A program made the translations under genes and the position numbers. A DNA stretch of 64,000 nt. Source: Deltaproteobacteria bacterium (GTDB lineage: Bacteria; Bdellovibrionota; Bdellovibrionia; Bdellovibrionales; Bdellovibrionaceae). Below, one piece after another: positions 25,049-33,535 of this stretch. The stretch is taken from assembly GCA_017302835.1 (NCBI GenBank), contig JAFLCC010000004.1, forward strand, positions 1-64,000, written 5' to 3'. The stretch's first letter is position 1, and each line of letters begins with the position of its first letter. The notes under the pieces are model-generated. The model was given only the letters and a program-made list of their open reading frames with translations, did not search any database and was not told the origin of the DNA.

Positions 25049-27824
25049 TTCCTATTCTTTGAAAACTATAGACAGTTCTTTGACCTGAGGTTCTAGCCCC
25101 ATTTGCAGGCGAGAAATAGAAGGTTAACCCTGCTTGTGAAAACACACAAGTTGAGGTGCCCGTTTCAGTCACGGCCAAAATGTAAGTCCCTGCGTCGAGC
25201 ATATTTGTAAAAGTTGTCGTTGCGCAATCAACCGATAAAGTCTGAGCATTCCCATTGTTCCAGTCAATTGCGGCCGTGCCATTTGTCTGCGAGGCTCCTG
25301 TGGGGTTCACGCTTCTGGTTTGACCTGCTACCTCGAGGCTAGCCTGTGGATTCGTAATTCCAATGCCAACGTTGTTAGTTAAACTATATAGAGAACCCCC
25401 TGATTTCGACCACTGAGACTCCCCGCCACCCTTGAGACTTAATTCGTCAATATAAAAGTTGTTTCCACCGGATATGGAAGCCTGTTGAAATCGAAGTGCG
25501 ACCGTCCCAGAATAGGAAGAAATGTCAACTTCGATCACCGTTGAAGAAAGGGCACCAGTTTGCTTCCAAATATTGGTTCCATTGATCGCAATTGTGGCGA
25601 TCGAGTTACCAACAACTACGGTGGCTTTCAAAATTTTGTATCCAGTGATATCAATTGAAGTTTCGATATAAGAGCCTGACCCTGTTAGTTGGACAGAATA
25701 GCTACCGTTGACGACATTTGAAGTCGATTGTTGTGTCGCTCCTCCGCCTCCACGTGTCCAGCCCACCGGAAAATTCGTTGGGTTAGTTCCGCCCCAGGTT
25801 TCAAAATTTTCGGTATAAGGTGCTGGCCCACCAGTCGAGGGCACTGCCCAGCTCGCAACACCGTTCGAATCGGAAGTTAGGACCCTACCATTGGCTTGAT
25901 TGCCGTCGACGATTTTTAATGTTGTTCCGGACGGTCCAACAAGGTGGAGGTTCGCTGCTGGCGCCGCATTTCCTATCCCCACATTCCCATTGGCCAGCAC
26001 CGTTAGCCCTGACCCCGAGGTGGAGTTGGATTGCAACCTAGCTAGGACGCCGCTGGTGGAGGCTCCCGTATTGGCCACGTTTAGCAAGCCATTGGTGGAA
26101 TTGAGCGAGCCGTTAGAGGTGCTCACGCTCAAAAGACTTCCTGTGGTCAAAGCATTGGCTGTCAATACCATCGGGTTCTCAGTGGTGGCCGTGGACCAAT
26201 TCCATGTCTGGGCGTAATTTGTGTTATCGATGCTGTTCGTGCTGGCTGCGGCAGTCAGGGCTGAAATCGCGCCACCCCCTGCGGCAGCTTGCCATGAGGG
26301 CGCGGTGCCTGCTCCGTTGCTGGTGAGCACATAACCGCTGGTACTTGCTGGCAATCGCGAAAGTGCCGAGCTAGTCGAAGCATAGAGCAGATCTCCGATC
26401 GTGTAGCTGGATTGCCCCGTTCCTCCATTAGCTGCGGGAACAGCGGCGGTCCAGCTCAGCAGGCCTCCGGTTGTGGAAGTAAGTACGGAGCCTGCTGTGG
26501 AGGCCACACTTCCCGGCCAGGTGATCCCGTAGCTTGTTCCTACGGATACCGATTGGGTCAAATTCGTAGCCACGTTATTTAAAATCATTCCTGCAAAGGT
26601 GGGTGATGCGGTCGTGCGGATATCCTGCACGGTTCCCAGCGAAATCGGTCCTGTGCCCGTAATGGTGACTCCCTGATTCGCTGCTTGAGTTAAACTCACT
26701 GATCCCGGTGAGCCCCAAGATAAATTCCCCGCCCCATCAGAACGCAGGTACTGCGTCCCTGTCGAGTCTCCTGGGGGAAGAATAAAATTCGTAATTCCTG
26801 AAAGAGTGGGTGAGGTGAATTGCAAGTAATTGGCTCCATTATAAACTCGCAACTGAGTTGCTGACAGCGTTTGCCCACTCACAGTTCCCGTGGTCACTAA
26901 ATTTCCCGTGGTGTTGATCGCTGCATTTCCACCGACAGTTCCGGTGTTGATCGCCGATCCACTGACCTTCCCTGCGGTGCTCAGGGTGGGGATGTCGGCT
27001 TCCACCAGCGCGGCTCCTGAGGTCACACGGCCCTTGGCGTCTGTTGTGACTTTCCCATAGGTTCCTGGAGTTCCCACATCGGGTAAACCCGCAGCAACTT
27101 GAGCATCCACATAGGTTTTGTTTACCAAGTCTGTCCCCACACTCGGAGTTCCGCTCCATGACGGAGCCGCCGTAAAAGTCGCAGAACCCGGAGTCACATA
27201 CTGAGAAGAACTCCCTGCGAGCAAGGCCTGCAGGTTGGTCCATTTCGTGGCATCTAATTCAGACCCAGTTGTTGAAACACCGTCAGCTAATTTCAGCAAC
27301 TGTTCTTTTTTGTATCCGCCCACCTGCATGGCTTCAATAGCTGAAGGAATAAAATTAATGGCCATCGCAGGACTCGGTTCCCACTCTCCAGCGGGGATGG
27401 TGCCATCGTTAAAATAAACTTGTAACTTCCTGCCATCGGAAGGATTTGGAGCATAACTATTTCCTGAAGCACAATAATTTGTAGGGAACGAAAAAGTACC
27501 TCGATTGGCAAAGATCTGATCTAATCCATAGGCGGCAGAATCAAGTCGAGTGCCCGAACCGTCATTGATAGTTAAAGTGAAAACCCCATCAGAGCCACTC
27601 ATGTCTTTAACTTGCACTTCCTCGTACATCAGACAGTTCTCATTTCCAATGGTACGAATTTGCAGTTTAAATTGAACGCTATTTCCTTGAACAGGATCTC
27701 CGTTGGGATTGAGAATGCGACCGTTGTAGGTAATCCCTGCACCTGTCGCGAACACTTGCGATGAAGTTAAGAAGAAAAATGAAAATATAAAAAAGATAAA
27801 CTTTAGTGTTTTTATATTGGTCAT
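25011..27824 (-). CDS. Large tail-fibre-like secreted protein
   Basis: 937 residues from ATG 27824, chosen because a signal peptide follows at once (MTNIKTLKFIFFIFSFFFLT to VFA); an in-frame ATG at 27908 adds 28 residues unlike a leader. No clear ribosome binding site for either. The N-terminal domain GAGITYNGRILNPNGDPVQG is typical of tail-fibre-like proteins of Bdellovibrio-type bacteria. A long Ser/Thr/Gly/Ala-rich region with repeating beta units follows, then a jelly-roll-like domain (about 700-840) and the terminal domain AAIDWNNGNAQ to YSFQRIGNDVYVSWIKGFQ shared with the gene at 21220. The central 26.0-27.2 kb part is far richer in GC than its surroundings, suggesting recombination. 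Probable surface fibre. Confidence 0.7.
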   Translation of the reverse strand: MTNIKTLKFIFFIFSFFFLTSSQVFATGAGITYNGRILNPNGDPVQGNSVQFKLQIRTIGNENCLMYEEVQVKDMSGSDGVFTLTINDGSGTRLDSAAYGLDQIFANRGTFSFPTNYCASGNSYAPNPSDGRKLQVYFNDGTIPAGEWEPSPAMAINFIPSAIEAMQVGGYKKEQLLKLADGVSTTGSELDATKWTNLQALLAGSSSQYVTPGSATFTAAPSWSGTPSVGTDLVNKTYVDAQVAAGLPDVGTPGTYGKVTTDAKGRVTSGAALVEADIPTLSTAGKVSGSAINTGTVGGNAAINTTGNLVTTGTVSGQTLSATQLRVYNGANYLQFTSPTLSGITNFILPPGDSTGTQYLRSDGAGNLSWGSPGSVSLTQAANQGVTITGTGPISLGTVQDIRTTASPTFAGMILNNVATNLTQSVSVGTSYGITWPGSVASTAGSVLTSTTGGLLSWTAAVPAANGGTGQSSYTIGDLLYASTSSALSRLPASTSGYVLTSNGAGTAPSWQAAAGGGAISALTAAASTNSIDNTNYAQTWNWSTATTENPMVLTANALTTGSLLSVSTSNGSLNSTNGLLNVANTGASTSGVLARLQSNSTSGSGLTVLANGNVGIGNAAPAANLHLVGPSGTTLKIVDGNQANGRVLTSDSNGVASWAVPSTGGPAPYTENFETWGGTNPTNFPVGWTRGGGGATQQSTSNVVNGSYSVQLTGSGSYIETSIDITGYKILKATVVVGNSIATIAINGTNIWKQTGALSSTVIEVDISSYSGTVALRFQQASISGGNNFYIDELSLKGGGESQWSKSGGSLYSLTNNVGIGITNPQASLEVAGQTRSVNPTGASQTNGTAAIDWNNGNAQTLSVDCATTTFTNMLDAGTYILAVTETGTSTCVFSQAGLTFYFSPANGARTSGQRTVYSFQRIGNDVYVSWIKGFQ

Positions 27825-27992
27825 ATTAGAAGATAAATCGGGATATTTTGAAAAAACAAGAGACTCATTTTGAGATGAAGTGAAAAAAAATCCCAAAATT
27901 TTCAACATACATGCAAAGTCTTGGGATGGAACTTCAAATACGACCCAAAAAAGCGAAAAAGTCGAAAGCTTCGTAAGAAGTGAATTAGCGAA

Positions 27993-28037
27993 TCATGGGG
28001 ACAAGGGATCGACGATCACCACTGGTTTTTTCATCAT
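27993..28037 (-). pseudogene. Truncated gene start, possibly ATP-grasp ligase remnant
   Basis: ATG at 28037 overlaps the stop of the FAD-monooxygenase gene (ATGA), the same coupling used between the two upstream genes. The frame reads MMKKPVVIVDPLSP and then stops. VVIVDP(x)S is reminiscent of the first strand of ATP-grasp enzymes, a weak guess. I read it as the start of a third operon gene that lost its body when the GC-rich tail-fibre region arose next to it. Confidence 0.35.
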
Positions 28038-29503
28038 GGCTCAAACTCCTTAAACAGGCACTTGATTCGATCCAAGGATGTCGATGACTCGATATAAGAA
28101 TCAGGTCGCACCAGCACCGCCTGATTCTTGTAGGGAGAGTTTTCCGCCCAATATCCTTCCCCAACTTTTTGGGGATAAATTTGAATGACGTTAACAAATT
28201 CAGGCAAGTTGAGCTCAACTCGACAGTCACCAAAAATAAGTAAGGTAAATTGAGTATAGTCTAAAAGGGAGTAAAGCCGAGTTTTGATGGCAGCATGATA
28301 AACTTCGAAATCAAATAGTCTTGAACCGGAGAGTCCCTGCTCGCCATAGCGAATTCCCATTCCGGTGATATTTCCAGCGCGTTTTTGAACGATCTTGATG
28401 TAATCCAGAGCGTGGGTACCGCTCTGTGAATACTTCGTCGAGCGGACCAATTCTCCTGAGGCCTCAATCACACTTTCGGCTATCGGTTTGCGCTCGCTTT
28501 CATAACTTAGCAAAAGATCTTTGGAAGCCCCCTGATTCATCACCCTATTTATCTTCCACATGAGATTAAAAGCGTCGGCAATACCAGTGTTAAGTCCTTG
28601 TCCTCCATTAACTGAGTGGATATGACAGGCATCTCCTGCAAGAAAAATACGATCTTGCACAAAAAAGTTTTCAGCAACCGATTCCTTAACAGAAAACTGA
28701 GAGTACCATGAAACCTCTTTAAAACTTAAAGAATGAGGCTTTATCGCCCGATTGATTTTTTCAACCGCATCTGCGAAGGTAAAATCCTTATGCTCCATTC
28801 TAACGTAAAATCTATCTATTTTTCCTTCTCTAGGAATCCAGGCCACATCAGATGTTTCTGCCTGAAAAACGATGATTTCAGGTACCTTTGGGAAATCTGT
28901 TTCTATAGTCCCATCAATCACGGCCCATACCATTTGTGGCCTCACCATTTCAAAAGGTATTTTAAAGTGCTCACGAACGAAAGAGCGAGAGCCGTCGGCC
29001 CCAATTACATAACTGGATTGAATCCTTTCACCACTGGAGAGAGTCGTGAAACATTTAATTCCTTTTATTTCAATGTCCTTGACTGCTGTTGATCGCGTCA
29101 CGGCCGATCCCATTTTCTTAAGTTTTTCATCTAATAAATTTTCTACATAGGACTGCCCGAGCATCAGAAAGTGTTTATGCAAGCACCCCTCAAGATCTTC
29201 CCACCATGAAGATTGACGTGAAATAAACTTTCCCTCTGACCACACGGAACTCGTGTTACATATTTTTCCTAAGGGATAGAGTTCATCAAATAAATCAACG
29301 ACCTTAAAAAGTTGCAAGGTGCGAGCATTCAGAGCATCCGCCCTGCCCACTTGCAAAGGCCCGTCAGACTTGTCAATGATGACCGTTTTCAAACCACAAA
29401 GCTGGCCCAAATAGCCACACATGAGTCCTACTGGCCCTGCACCGATAATAACGACGTCAACGATTTGCGTGCTCATTCTGCTCATCCTGCTTATTCTGCT
29501 CAT
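28034..29503 (-). CDS. FAD-dependent aromatic-type monooxygenase
   Basis: 489 residues. N-terminal FAD-binding motif VDVVIIGAGPVGLMCGYLG, middle motif YVIGADGSRSFVREH and the second FAD motif IFLAGDACHIHSVNGGQGLN identify a PheA/TfdB/MhpA-like flavoprotein hydroxylase. It uses NAD(P)H and oxygen to hydroxylate a substrate, often aromatic; the substrate here is unknown. The start at 29503 overlaps the stop of the TauD-like gene (ATGA). The first residues MSRISRMSRMSTQ come from a short direct repeat (ATGAGCAGAAT twice), so the true start may be the internal ATG at MSTQIV. The protein appears intact, unlike both partners in the operon. Confidence 0.85.
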   Translation of the reverse strand: MSRISRMSRMSTQIVDVVIIGAGPVGLMCGYLGQLCGLKTVIIDKSDGPLQVGRADALNARTLQLFKVVDLFDELYPLGKICNTSSVWSEGKFISRQSSWWEDLEGCLHKHFLMLGQSYVENLLDEKLKKMGSAVTRSTAVKDIEIKGIKCFTTLSSGERIQSSYVIGADGSRSFVREHFKIPFEMVRPQMVWAVIDGTIETDFPKVPEIIVFQAETSDVAWIPREGKIDRFYVRMEHKDFTFADAVEKINRAIKPHSLSFKEVSWYSQFSVKESVAENFFVQDRIFLAGDACHIHSVNGGQGLNTGIADAFNLMWKINRVMNQGASKDLLLSYESERKPIAESVIEASGELVRSTKYSQSGTHALDYIKIVQKRAGNITGMGIRYGEQGLSGSRLFDFEVYHAAIKTRLYSLLDYTQFTLLIFGDCRVELNLPEFVNVIQIYPQKVGEGYWAENSPYKNQAVLVRPDSYIESSTSLDRIKCLFKEFEP

Positions 29504-30105
29504 AGGTAGGACACTAACCGCGGGTTGTTCAGAGGCGGCTGACTGAGTACATGAACTCGCCTGAGGTGGCGAGGGGCCTTGGTTTCAAAGCCTTCCCGTC
29601 CGTGTAAAAGCGAGAAGTTGTTGGCCACGACAAGATCCCCCTGACACCATTCGTGAGCATAATAACAGCTTGACGAATAGAGCGCTTCCCGCAGGCTTCG
29701 ATGAAACTCCACAAGCTCGACTTCATTGACACCGGTAAACTCAAGAACGGGCGGATTAACGAAGTGCCCATACCCTGCAAGGGGTGGCTCGTTGTACCGG
29801 ATAACAGAATAACCCTGGTGTGGATGGGAATCAATGACTGGAGAAACCGTCTTGCTATCATAAAATTCCATTTTGCGCTGGTAGTGACCTGTGACTTTCC
29901 CCCACAAAGAACGCAGATGAACCGGTGCTTGTTCTAAAGCGAGTATGGTATTCGAAAAAGTGGTCCGCCCGCCTTGACCTAAACGTGGCGCCTGAACACA
30001 ATGAAAGAGCTGAAACTCAGGAACCTGCGGTCGGTACATCCCATCCCAATGCAAGGGGACGTAGTTATTGTCGAAGATATGATCTTCCGGATGAGGACGC
30101 TCCAC
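29500..30105 (-). pseudogene. TauD/TfdA-family dioxygenase, N-terminally truncated
   Basis: 201 residues from a GTG. The iron-binding HxD motif is present as HWD (19-21), and the distal His and Arg are in LLHGREGFETKAPRHLRRVH. Usual TauD-type iron/2-oxoglutarate dioxygenases have 280-300 residues. In frame upstream the coding likeness continues only as PFGKVLEL and is then cut by TAG at about 30130, where the sequence becomes part of a LysR gene on the other strand. I conclude that about 70 N-terminal residues were deleted. The metal site is retained, but activity is doubtful. Confidence 0.7.
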
Positions 30106-30133
30106 AAGCTCAAGAACCTTTCCGAAAGGCTAT

Positions 30134-30661
30134 GTGCTTCCGAAGTTTCTAGATAATCTGCACGTCCAGGCCCCAGGAATTGAAGTCGAATTGATCCACG
30201 ACTTTTCTCGAAAAATTACAGAAGGTGTTGTGTCCTTTTACGTAGACATCGGTTTTGTCGTGAACCCTATACGGCATCCAGACCTGGTGTTGAAAAAGCT
30301 AGGAGATGATCGCGTCCTTTTTTGGAAAAAGCGCGGTGGCGGAACTCTTCCAAAGCGGATCTTTGCAGATAGGAATTTAATTCAAATGCAAGAGATACTT
30401 GGAAAAACTCACACCAAAGATTTTAAAGAGTGGAATCTTATCAGCACGACAAGCTTAGAGTTGATCCGAACTCTCACGCTGAGCGGTCAGGGAATTGGAA
30501 TCCTGCCTGAACGGGTAGCCAAAGCGGACGGCGCTGACTTGGTTCCCTATAATTCAAGCTTGCCCTTCTATGAAGACAAGATTTTTCTTGCTTTTCGAAA
30601 AGATGTTTTGTCTAGCAAAGCTGGACGAGAGCTCATCCGATTAGCTACCTTCGAATTGTAA
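30134..30661 (+). pseudogene. LysR-type regulator lacking its DNA-binding domain
   Basis: The frame encodes only the effector-binding half of a LysR regulator: YVLPKFLDNLHVQAPGIEVE, DIGFVVNPIRHPDLV, then LTLSGQGIGILPERVAK. The helix-turn-helix and linker (about 90 residues) are missing. Its coding likeness begins at about 30126, exactly where the truncated TauD gene on the opposite strand ends. A single deletion removed the 5' ends of two divergent genes along with their shared promoter. No ribosome binding site is seen. It cannot bind DNA. Confidence 0.75.
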
Positions 30662-30751
30662 CAACTTTTAAAGCAATAATTATTATACTTAAAAAACGGG
30701 ATTTCATATATTTGCTTGAAATACATTGAATCATTCATATAATCATCTTTA

Positions 30752-32185
30752 ATGAAAATTACATTTATTAGACCTAACATTGGTGATAGGCCTTCTCTTG
30801 ATGCAATGACTCCACTAGTTTTTGCTTATTTGTCGGCAATGACTCCTATTGATGTTGACCGAGTCCTTTATGATGATCGTATTGAATCAATTCCATTTGA
30901 TGAACCTACAGATTTAGTTGCTATCACCGTTGAAACCTACACTGCGAGAAGAGCCTACTGGATTGCTAATCAATTTAGACTGCGAGGAGTTCCAGTTGTG
31001 ATGGGTGGCTATCACCCAACCTTTATGCCACATGAGGCATTAAGGTATGCCGATTCCGTGGCCATCGGTGATGCTGAAGGGATTTGGAACGAAATTTTAA
31101 ACGATTTTAAAAATAATGAATTAAAACCAGTCTACCGGCAAAATGCCTTAAGGCCTCTAAAATACATTAAACCTGACAGATCTATTTTTTCAGGGAAAAG
31201 GTACGCGCCTATTCCTCTTGTACAGTACGCGCGAGGATGTAAGTATGCTTGCGAATTTTGTTCAATCAGTGCATTTTATGGAAAAAATCTTCGCCAAAGA
31301 AATATATCGGAAGTCATCGAAGAAATTGAAACTCTAAACAGAAAACATATATTTATTGTTGACGACAATATTTTTGTTGATGAACGTAAGGCTGAGCTCT
31401 TTTTTGAAGCATTAATTCCCCTAAAAATTAAATGGAGTAGTCAAGTAAGTATTGATGTGGCATTAAATCCAAAGCTTTTGAATTTAATGAAAAAAAGCGG
31501 CTGCTTGAGTGTCGTTGTTGGGTTTGAGAGTTTAAGTTTTAAAAACCTTGCACAAATGAAAAAAGGTTGGAATTTAAAACAAAACTATGAAACGGCGATT
31601 GAGAGATTGCGAGACATCGGGGTCATGATCTATGGCACTTTTGTGCATGGCTACGATAATGATACAAAAGATACTTTTGAAGAAACCGTTAACTTTGCAA
31701 TTAAAAATAAATTTTTTTTGGCTAACTTCAATCCGTTAACTCCAACTCCCGGAGCTAAACTTTATACGCGCCTTAAAAAAGAAGGTAAACTCTTAAATGA
31801 TCCTTGGTGGTTAGATCCCAATTATGCTTATGGCAAAGCAACCTTTACTCCCAAAGGAATGACTCCGACAGAACTCGAAGAAGGCTGTTTTTGGGCAAGA
31901 AAAGAATTCAATAAATTTCAAAATATAGTGTATCGATCTAATGATTTTAAGGCCAACATGGGATCTCCCTATTCATCTCTTGTTTTTTGGGGAGCAAATC
32001 TAGTTTCGAAGTATGAAATCTTAAGAAAACAAGGTTCACCTTTAGGAATTGCTCAATCTGAAATTCCAGTTCTTAAGACTGATTTCAATTTCAATAAACC
32101 TATTTTTGATACAACAGGAAAGATAGTGAAAAATGTTGAGGAAGGTGATCCGCCTATTTATGGGTATGGAGTTGGAGAAGTATGA
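30752..32185 (+). CDS. Radical SAM protein 1 (B12-binding-type N-domain)
   Basis: 477 residues. The N-terminal 140 residues have the Rossmann-like layout of cobalamin-binding domains of class B radical SAM enzymes (MKITFIRPNIGDRPSLDAMT, VVMGGYHPTFMPHEA), but no DxHxxG cobalamin-ligand motif. The radical SAM core carries C-x3-C-x2-C with Cys163, Cys167 and Cys170 (GCKYACEFC), followed by VDDNIFVDERKAELFF and FESLSFKNLAQMKKGWN. It would make a 5'-deoxyadenosyl radical to modify a carbon substrate, unknown here. No Shine-Dalgarno is visible. First gene of a six-gene operon; its stop overlaps the next start (ATGA). Paralogue of the next gene. Confidence 0.85.
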   Translation: MKITFIRPNIGDRPSLDAMTPLVFAYLSAMTPIDVDRVLYDDRIESIPFDEPTDLVAITVETYTARRAYWIANQFRLRGVPVVMGGYHPTFMPHEALRYADSVAIGDAEGIWNEILNDFKNNELKPVYRQNALRPLKYIKPDRSIFSGKRYAPIPLVQYARGCKYACEFCSISAFYGKNLRQRNISEVIEEIETLNRKHIFIVDDNIFVDERKAELFFEALIPLKIKWSSQVSIDVALNPKLLNLMKKSGCLSVVVGFESLSFKNLAQMKKGWNLKQNYETAIERLRDIGVMIYGTFVHGYDNDTKDTFEETVNFAIKNKFFLANFNPLTPTPGAKLYTRLKKEGKLLNDPWWLDPNYAYGKATFTPKGMTPTELEEGCFWARKEFNKFQNIVYRSNDFKANMGSPYSSLVFWGANLVSKYEILRKQGSPLGIAQSEIPVLKTDFNFNKPIFDTTGKIVKNVEEGDPPIYGYGVGEV

Positions 32186-33528
32186 AAGTTACCTTTATTA
32201 AACCTAGAATTGGAACTGGCATAGATAGCTTGTATATTGAGGAAGGACGAATGGAGCCATTAACTATAGCTGTCTTGGCATCCTTAACTCCAGACGATTT
32301 TGAGATTAAATTTTATGATGATCGCATTGAGGAAATTCCCTATGATGAAGCAACGGATCTTGTTGCGATAACGGTCGAAACTTGGACGGCAAGACGATCC
32401 TATCAAATTTCTAACGAATTTCGAAAACGAGGCGTAAAGGTAATTATGGGGGGATTTCATCCTACTCTTGCTCCTAATGAAGTTGCACAATATTGTGACT
32501 CGGTTTTTACTGGTGATGCCGAATGGAAGTGGCATGAGGTCTTAGAAGATTTAAAAAACAAGAACTTAAAATCCATCTACCATTCAAAGCCTGGAATTGC
32601 ACAAAAAAGTAGAATTCTGCCCCGCAGAGACATTTTTGAAAATAAAAATTACCTACCTATTACTCTGATGCAGTTTAGCCGAGGCTGCCATTTCTCTTGT
32701 AATTTTTGCGCGATCAGTAAATTTTTTGATAAAAAACAGTTTCACCGAGAAATTGATGATGTTTTGTTAGAGCTTGAAAAAAGAAAACATAAACTTGTTT
32801 TTTTTGTAGATGATAATTTTTGTGCTAATAGGAAATTAGCAAAAGAAATGTGCCAAGCCATGATCCCATTAAAATTAAAGTGGGTAAGCCAGGCAAGTAT
32901 TGATATGACCCTTGACAAAGATTTGATGAGCTCCATGGCAAAAAGTGGATGCATGGGTCATGTCATTGGATTTGAAAGTATTTCTGAATTCGAATTAATA
33001 AAAATGAAAAAATCACACCCGAATCTTTCAAAATATAATAATCCAACATACCAAGATCAAATCGAAATACTTAGAGACTATGGATTGCAGACTTGGGCTT
33101 CTTTTACTTTTGGATATGATTCAGATACCCTTGATACAATAAAAAGAACGGTTGATTTTGCGATAGCTAATAAATTTTGTTTTGGTGCTTTTAATATTTT
33201 GAAGCCGTATCCAAATACGGCATTATATAATTCATTAAATGAACAACACAGACTCTTATGGGATGGAAAATGGTGGAATCATCCAAACTATCAATTTAAC
33301 CATTCAACGTTTATTCCCAAACAAATGAGTCCTGATGAATTAACTGTTGCTTTGGATGAGGCTAGAAAACTATGGAGCAGTCCTTTGGTAATGATAAAAC
33401 GTTACTTGGATCCGAAAACGCACATGAGCTCCTTGTTTAGATCGATAATATATTGGACCTACAATCCAATATATGGCCGGGAAAATCGAAGGAAACAGGG
33501 TATTAAATTTGGGTTAAAGGAACAATGA
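32182..33528 (+). CDS. Radical SAM protein 2 (paralogue)
   Basis: 448 residues with the same plan as its upstream neighbour: N-terminal Rossmann-type domain (MKVTFIKPRIGTGIDS, VIMGGFHPTLAPNE) and radical SAM core with Cys169, Cys173 and Cys176 (GCHFSCNFC), then FVDDNFCANRKLAKEMC and GFESISEFELIKMKK. The two are clearly a tandem duplication that has diverged substantially. They may act in sequence on one substrate or as a pair. The start overlaps the previous stop by 4 bases and the Rieske gene begins 8 bases after its stop. Confidence 0.85.
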   Translation: MKVTFIKPRIGTGIDSLYIEEGRMEPLTIAVLASLTPDDFEIKFYDDRIEEIPYDEATDLVAITVETWTARRSYQISNEFRKRGVKVIMGGFHPTLAPNEVAQYCDSVFTGDAEWKWHEVLEDLKNKNLKSIYHSKPGIAQKSRILPRRDIFENKNYLPITLMQFSRGCHFSCNFCAISKFFDKKQFHREIDDVLLELEKRKHKLVFFVDDNFCANRKLAKEMCQAMIPLKLKWVSQASIDMTLDKDLMSSMAKSGCMGHVIGFESISEFELIKMKKSHPNLSKYNNPTYQDQIEILRDYGLQTWASFTFGYDSDTLDTIKRTVDFAIANKFCFGAFNILKPYPNTALYNSLNEQHRLLWDGKWWNHPNYQFNHSTFIPKQMSPDELTVALDEARKLWSSPLVMIKRYLDPKTHMSSLFRSIIYWTYNPIYGRENRRKQGIKFGLKEQ

Positions 33529-33535
33529 CAAATTT

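Noticed and set aside
30752-33528. Radical SAM genes as B12-dependent hopanoid or methyltransferase enzymes
   Set aside because: No cobalamin-ligand motif, and no hopanoid or squalene genes in the neighbourhood; a specific assignment is not supported.
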